Assembly: GCA_014796735.1 (NCBI GenBank)
Contig: JAAVIG010000215.1
Coordinates: 1-18,648, forward strand
Origin: Oscillospiraceae bacterium
Lineage (GTDB): Bacteria; Bacillota; Clostridia; Oscillospirales; Ruminococcaceae
Reading direction: 5' to 3'
Length of the DNA: 18,648 nucleotides
In this document: positions 14,303 through 18,648 of the stretch, piece by piece
Position numbering within the stretch: the stretch's first letter is position 1
Layout of the letters: each line of letters begins with the position of its first letter
Notes under the pieces: model-generated
What the model saw: only the letters and a program-made list of their open reading frames with translations
What the model was told of the DNA's origin: nothing
Database searches by the model: none
Translations under genes and position numbers: made by a program

Positions 14303-16237
14303 ATGAAAAAGAATTTTTATATAACCACCCCTATTTATTACCCCAGCGCGGCGCCTCATATCGGGCATTTGTACACCACCGTCGCCTGTGACGCGATAGT
14401 CCGTTTTAAAAGAATGCAGGGCTATAACGTTATGTTCCTGACGGGAACGGACGAGCACGGACAGAAGATCGAGCAGAAGGCAAAGGAAGCGGGAGTAACG
14501 CCCAAGCAGTATGTGGACGAGATCGCCGAGAAATTTCAAAAGCTTTGGAAGTACGTAAACGTTGATTACGACCGCTTTATAAGGACTACGGACGATTATC
14601 ACGAACAGGCGGTGCAGAATATTTACAAGACACTTCTGGATAAGGGCTACCTGTACAAAAGCGAATACAAGGGCAAATACTGTACGCCCTGCGAAAGCTT
14701 CTGGACGGAGTCACAGCTTGATGAAAACGGAATGTGCCCCGAATGTCACCGCGAGGTTAAGGAAGCCACCGAGGAAGCGTACTTTTTCAAGCTTTCCGCT
14801 TTCAGCGACAAGCTTGAAAAGCTGCTGACCGAAACCGATTATGTTCAGCCCGAGTGGAGAGCCAAGGAGCTTGTAAACAACTTCATAAAGCCGGGACTGG
14901 AAGATGTGTGCGTATCGAGGACAAGCTTTACATGGGGCGTTAAGCTGCCCTTTGATGAAAAGCACATCGCTTATGTGTGGATCGACGCGCTTTCCAACTA
15001 TATAACCGCTTTAGGCTACGAAAACGGCAAATTCGACGATATGAAGGACTTCTGGCCTGCGGACGTTCATATGGTGGCAAAGGATATTATGAGATTCCAC
15101 GCCCTTATCTGGCCCGCAATGCTTATGGCTCTCGATCTGCCGCTGCCCAAAACTCTTTCGGTACACGGCTACATCAATTTCAACGGCGTTAAGATGAGCA
15201 AGTCCATAGGAAACGTTGTAGACCCCTTTGTTTTAGGCGAGAGATACGGCGTTGATACAATACGCTATCATATTCTCCGCGAAATGCCCTTCGGCTCGGA
15301 CAGCGACTACTCCAACGAGATAATGATAAACCGCATAAACTCCGACCTTGCCAACGATCTGGGCAATCTTGTTTCAAGAACCGTGGCAATGGTTGTAAAG
15401 TATTTTGACGGAACACTGCCCTCTGAGCGTGAGGAAGGCGAGTTTGACGCCGATTTAAAGGCAATGGCGGAAAAGCTTGCTCCCGCGGTTGAAAAGTATA
15501 TTGACGAAACTAAGCTTTCTTTGGCGCTTACCGAAATTATGACGGTGGTTTCAAGAGCCAACAAGTATATTGATGAGACCGCGCCTTGGATATTGGCGAA
15601 GGATCCTTCTAAAGCGGCAAGACTCGCTTCCGTGCTTTACAATCTTTTGGACACTATCAGAATATGCGCCGCGCTTTTGCAGCCCTTTATGCCCGCAATG
15701 ATGCCTAAGGCACTGGAACAGATAGGCGCTGTGGCTGAGGACATTGAATACGGCAAATTGGGCAAATTCGGCGTTTTGCCCGAAAATGTGACCGTGAAAA
15801 AAGGCGACGTATTGTTCCCTCGTCTTGACGTTGATACGGAGATAGAGTATCTCAATTCGGTTATTGCGCCCAAAAAGGACGGGTACAAAGAGGACGAGGA
15901 CTTGGACAAGGCAAACACCATAAACATTGATAAGTTTGCCGAGGTAAAATTAAGGACTGCCGAGGTCACTACCTGTGAAAAGGTTGCTAAGTCCAAAAAG
16001 CTGCTTAAATTACAGCTGGACGACGGACGGGGCGGCAGACAGATAGTTTCGGGCATCGCTCAGTGGTACAAGCCCGAGGAGCTTATCGGAAAGAAGATCA
16101 TTTTTGTGGCTAACCTTGCGCCCGCTAAGCTTTGCGGGGAGGAAAGCCAGGGTATGATCCTGTGCTGCGACTGCGGGGAGAGCGTCAGGGTGATTACGGT
16201 TGACGCCGAGGTGCCTAATGGGAGCACGGTAAGATAA
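14303..16237 (+). CDS. metG: Methionyl-tRNA synthetase
   Basis: This encodes 644 residues, the usual length for the dimeric type with a C-terminal tRNA-binding domain. It attaches methionine to initiator and elongator tRNA-Met. The start MKKNFYITTPIYYPS is the conserved N-terminus. AAAGGA lies 12 bases upstream, slightly far. The class I HIGH motif is exact (APHIGHLYTT, about residues 18-27). A zinc knuckle has CTPC and CPEC pairs (about 127-147). The KMSKS motif is in GVKMSKSIGN (about 298-307). Then come the helical anticodon domain and, from about residue 540, an EMAP/Trbp111-type OB fold (FAEVKLRTAEVTTCEKVAKS, then QIVSGIAQWY and the ESQGMILC ending). Nothing essential is missing. It is the only gene on its transcript, ended by the hairpin at 16297-16338. 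Confidence 0.97.
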   Translation: MKKNFYITTPIYYPSAAPHIGHLYTTVACDAIVRFKRMQGYNVMFLTGTDEHGQKIEQKAKEAGVTPKQYVDEIAEKFQKLWKYVNVDYDRFIRTTDDYHEQAVQNIYKTLLDKGYLYKSEYKGKYCTPCESFWTESQLDENGMCPECHREVKEATEEAYFFKLSAFSDKLEKLLTETDYVQPEWRAKELVNNFIKPGLEDVCVSRTSFTWGVKLPFDEKHIAYVWIDALSNYITALGYENGKFDDMKDFWPADVHMVAKDIMRFHALIWPAMLMALDLPLPKTLSVHGYINFNGVKMSKSIGNVVDPFVLGERYGVDTIRYHILREMPFGSDSDYSNEIMINRINSDLANDLGNLVSRTVAMVVKYFDGTLPSEREEGEFDADLKAMAEKLAPAVEKYIDETKLSLALTEIMTVVSRANKYIDETAPWILAKDPSKAARLASVLYNLLDTIRICAALLQPFMPAMMPKALEQIGAVAEDIEYGKLGKFGVLPENVTVKKGDVLFPRLDVDTEIEYLNSVIAPKKDGYKEDEDLDKANTINIDKFAEVKLRTAEVTTCEKVAKSKKLLKLQLDDGRGGRQIVSGIAQWYKPEELIGKKIIFVANLAPAKLCGEESQGMILCCDCGESVRVITVDAEVPNGSTVR

Positions 16238-16296
16238 AAAGGCTTTCTTTGTTTAACCGTACGGTATTATGTTTTTACTTGACTTTTATAACAAAT

Positions 16297-16338
16297 ATAA
16301 CAAAAAACGCGAGTAATACTGCTCGCGTTTTTTGTTAT
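16297..16338. terminator. Bidirectional terminator between metG and the phosphatase gene
   Basis: Two perfect 17-base arms, 16297-16313 and 16322-16338, enclose an 8-base loop. The arms have a GC-rich core (CGCGAG/CTCGCG) flanked by A and T runs, so each strand reads stem plus U tract. It serves metG on the plus strand and the convergent phosphatase gene, whose stop codon lies only 8 bases away, on the minus strand. Confidence 0.92.
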
Positions 16339-16345
16339 GCATACC

Positions 16346-16801
16346 TCAATACCCCAAATATCTAATCAACCCCTCGCACCCTTCCAAAACATCATCATAA
16401 GTCTCATCAAAATTTCCAGTATACCACGGATCGGCAATATCCTGCCCTTTCCTTTCGGTAAAATCCAGAAGCTTATAGACCTTGTTCTCTCCGTCTTCGC
16501 CGATTATACGCCTTAAATTGCGCAGGTTGTTCCCGTCCATTACTATCAGATAGTCGTACTCGTCGTAATCGGCTCTTGTGACCTGTCTTGCACGCCGAGG
16601 AGAAAAGGGTACCTTCATTTGGGTAAGCTTGCGCTTGGTACCGCGGTGAATATCGTTTCCTATTTCCTCGGTGCTTGTGGCGGCGGAAGCTATGTGCATT
16701 TCCGAGGTCAGGTTAGACTGTGCCGTTAAGTGCTTTAAAACAAATTCCGCCATTGGGGAACGGCAGATGTTGCCGTGACAGATGAATAATATTTTTATCA
16801 T
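16346..16801 (-). CDS. Low-molecular-weight protein tyrosine phosphatase
   Basis: This encodes 151 residues from the ATG at 16799-16801 (MIKILFICHGNICRSPMAEF). An in-frame ATG 15 codons earlier lacks a ribosome site, whereas AGGAGA lies about 11 bases before the chosen one. The P-loop CX5R is C8-HGNIC-R14, followed by S. The general acid is D124 in IADPWY, the family's DP motif. The enzyme hydrolyses phosphotyrosine through a cysteinyl-phosphate intermediate in the cytoplasm. Such proteins often act on bacterial tyrosine kinases of exopolysaccharide or stress pathways, but none is encoded here. Length and motifs are normal. It has its own promoter and diverges from a histidine kinase gene. 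Confidence 0.93.
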   Translation of the reverse strand: MIKILFICHGNICRSPMAEFVLKHLTAQSNLTSEMHIASAATSTEEIGNDIHRGTKRKLTQMKVPFSPRRARQVTRADYDEYDYLIVMDGNNLRNLRRIIGEDGENKVYKLLDFTERKGQDIADPWYTGNFDETYDDVLEGCEGLIRYLGY

Positions 16802-16836
16802 GATACAAACTTCTCCTGAAAATTTAACTGAACTTA

Positions 16837-16865
16837 AGCATATCACAAAATCCCGAAAAATGCAA
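16837..16865 (-). promoter_or_regulatory. Promoter of the phosphatase gene
   Basis: On the minus strand, TTGCAT (16865-16860) and TATGCT (16842-16837) are 17 bases apart, with a TGA extension before the -10 box. The start would be near 16830, about 30 bases before the start codon. Confidence 0.5.
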
Positions 16866-16919
16866 GCTTGACGATCTGTTCATTTTTTGCTTCCAATATA
16901 AAGTATTTTTTAAAAACCC

Positions 16920-16948
16920 TTGCAAATTCTTCCAATTTATTGTAAAAT
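16920..16948 (+). promoter_or_regulatory. Promoter of the histidine kinase gene
   Basis: TTGCAA (16920-16925) and TAAAAT (16943-16948) are 17 bases apart. The start would be near 16955, giving a leader of about 47 bases. It is back to back with the phosphatase promoter, with 54 bases between the two -35 boxes. Confidence 0.6.
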
Positions 16949-17001
16949 AAAACAGTCATACAATCGGGGTATATAACAAGCTTTGATCGGGGGAAAAATA
17001 T

Positions 17002-18648
17002 ATGCATGACAGCTTTAATGAGTTAATGAAAATCTCAGGCGACAACTCGGGAGGTTTTTTTCGCCGCTTGGTGGAGGAAATGCCTGGCGGCTTCTTTATC
17101 TACCGCGCGGACGGAGATGAAGAAATTCTTCAAATAAACAGGGCGGCACTGAAAATTTTCGGCTGCGAAAACTATGAGGAATTTAAGCGGCTCACGGGAA
17201 ACACCTTCAAAGGGCTTGTTCATCCCGACGATATAGAAAGAGTTGAAAAGAGCATTGCGTATCAGATAGAGCACAGCGCCAATAACTTAGATTACGTGGA
17301 GTACCGTATCAGGCAAAAGGACGGTTCAACGCGCTGGATCATGGATTACGGACGTTTTGCGCATCTGGACGGCGTAGGTGATATTTACTACGTGTTTATA
17401 GCCGACGACACCGAAAGAATGAAAAAAAGGATGTCCGAGCTGGAAGCCATCAACGATGAACTTGTGAAAGCCTCCGCGCGTGAAAGTCAGTACCGAAAGG
17501 CTATTCTCTACGAGGCGGTATTTTTCTTTGAGGTAAGCCTCACCGAGGATAAATTTATTACCGCCGTCACCCAGACCCAGGACAGTCAGCTTTTTGACCT
17601 GTTCGATTCCGTGAGCACATCCGCCGAAACAAGATTTTCCGATTTTATCAGCTTTTCTTCAAAGCATATAAATCAGGATCATCCAAACGAATACAAAAAT
17701 TTTTTTGACATAGACCGACTGCTTAAATGCTGCAAAAACGGCGAGCTGGAACAAACCTACGATTTTAAGATAGTTGACGCCCTCGGAAGAAAGCGTTTGC
17801 TGCACTATGTTATACTGCTGGGCGAGGACGGCGGCAGCGTTTCGGCACTGATAATGGCAAAGGACGTCACCGATCAGATGGAACGTCAGAAGCTGCTTAA
17901 GCTTTCGCTTCGTCAGGCGCAGGCGGCAAGTAATGCCAAAAGCGCCTTCCTGTCAAATATGTCCCACGATATAAAAACTCCCCTTAACGCTATTTTGGGC
18001 TTTGCGGATCTAATAAAGCTCCATATTAACGAAAAAGCCAAAACGGACGAATACCTTGAAAAAATAAAGCTTTCGGGAAATCAGCTGCTTACTATCGTGA
18101 ACGAAGCCCTTGAGGTCACACGGACGGAATCGGGAAAAGCCGTTCTTGCCGAAACCGAATGTCATTTGGTGGATCTGCTGGCGGAGGTGGAAAAAGCCGT
18201 AATTCCCGAAATGAACGCCAAATCCATCAAGTTTTCGGTAGACAAATCCGGTGTTCAGCATTTTTCGGTTTACGTGGATATTGTCAGAACAAAGGAAATA
18301 TTGTGCCAGCTTCTGGATAACGCGGCAAAGTATACGGAAACGTACGGAACGGTCACTCTTACCGTAAGCGAGGACGCGTTTTCGGGCGGCTACGGCAAGT
18401 ACCGCTTTACCGTGGAGGATAACGGCATAGGTATTTCGGAAGAGTTTATGGAGCACATGTTCGAGCCCTTTGCAAGAGAAAAAAACACCACCAAAAGCGG
18501 AGTTTTGGGCAGCGGCTTGGGTATGGCGGTAGTTAAAAACCTTGTTGATCTTATGAACGGGAAGATCGAAATTGAAAGCAAATTGGGTGAGGGAAGCAAA
18601 TTTACCGTTACTATTGTTTTAAAACTGCTTGAAAAAGATATTCCCGCC
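17002..18648 (+). CDS. PAS-domain sensor histidine kinase (3' partial)
   Basis: The frame is open from the ATG at 17002 to the right edge, 549 codons without a stop. GGGGG (16989-16993) is a weak ribosome site. There is no signal peptide or membrane segment, so it is a cytoplasmic sensor. A PAS domain of the PAS_3 type lies at about residues 15-140 (EMPGGFFIYRADG, then KGLVHPDDIERV and YRIRQKDGSTRWIMDYGRF). A second PAS-like region is at about 155-300. The dimerisation/phosphoacceptor box FLSNMSHDIKTPLNAILGF has His322. The ATPase domain has the N box LLDNAAKYT (N440), G1 EDNGIGIS, the F box FEPFAREKNTT and G2 GSGLGMAVVKNL. The phosphorelay core is complete. Kinases of this plan in Clostridia often continue into a receiver domain, which would lie beyond the window. 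The signal and partner are unknown. Confidence 0.92.
   Translation, partial: MHDSFNELMKISGDNSGGFFRRLVEEMPGGFFIYRADGDEEILQINRAALKIFGCENYEEFKRLTGNTFKGLVHPDDIERVEKSIAYQIEHSANNLDYVEYRIRQKDGSTRWIMDYGRFAHLDGVGDIYYVFIADDTERMKKRMSELEAINDELVKASARESQYRKAILYEAVFFFEVSLTEDKFITAVTQTQDSQLFDLFDSVSTSAETRFSDFISFSSKHINQDHPNEYKNFFDIDRLLKCCKNGELEQTYDFKIVDALGRKRLLHYVILLGEDGGSVSALIMAKDVTDQMERQKLLKLSLRQAQAASNAKSAFLSNMSHDIKTPLNAILGFADLIKLHINEKAKTDEYLEKIKLSGNQLLTIVNEALEVTRTESGKAVLAETECHLVDLLAEVEKAVIPEMNAKSIKFSVDKSGVQHFSVYVDIVRTKEILCQLLDNAAKYTETYGTVTLTVSEDAFSGGYGKYRFTVEDNGIGISEEFMEHMFEPFAREKNTTKSGVLGSGLGMAVVKNLVDLMNGKIEIESKLGEGSKFTVTIVLKLLEKDIPA

Overview
The window looks like a chromosomal segment of a low-to-medium GC Gram-positive anaerobe. 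I infer Bacillota, class Clostridia, probably the Ruminococcaceae/Oscillospirales. Strong AGGAGG-type ribosome binding sites, lipobox lipoproteins, an ftsE-ftsX-M23-S41 cluster and a CdaR-type regulator beside housekeeping tRNA synthetases support this. I cannot name a species. No transposase, phage gene, CRISPR array, rRNA or tRNA was seen.

Region 1 (1-4735, plus strand) is an exported-protein region. It holds the 3' part of a large protein with a propeller-like N-terminal part and a solute-binding-protein C-terminal part, a 129-residue secreted Cys/His-rich protein of unknown function, and two tandem paralogous lipoproteins that resemble DUF5050-type propellers. It is more AT-rich than the rest. 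A strong hairpin at 4747-4792 closes it against the convergent minus-strand genes, followed by about 330 bases without a convincing gene that contain a nested fold (4830-4908).

Region 2 (5127-12613, minus strand) reads in the order ftsE, ftsX, M23 murein hydrolase, S41/PDZ protein, greA, lysS, SAM methyltransferase. FtsEX and the coiled-coil M23 protein form the expected ABC-type switch that activates a peptidoglycan hydrolase at division. The S41 protein lacks its catalytic serine and probably acts as a non-proteolytic partner. A good promoter at 9351-9379 probably starts a second unit, S41-greA-lysS-methyltransferase. The methyltransferase contains a run of 17 identical bases, which makes it a candidate for slippage-based switching.

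Region 3 (12690-14302) is a CdaR/PucR-type regulator on the minus strand, with its own terminator and a long, hairpin-rich leader. It is divergent from metG. The metG leader (about 170 nt) contains a possible 19-codon Arg-rich leader peptide overlapping two hairpins.

Region 4 (14303-18648) is metG (plus), a 17-bp-arm bidirectional terminator, a low-molecular-weight protein tyrosine phosphatase (minus), and a divergent PAS histidine kinase (plus) that runs off the right edge. Both divergent genes have recognisable promoters with 17-bp spacers.

Most of the window is ordinary housekeeping. The best candidates for something new are the dead S41 protease in the FtsEX cluster, the homopolymer in the methyltransferase, and the two structured leaders around 13845-14220.
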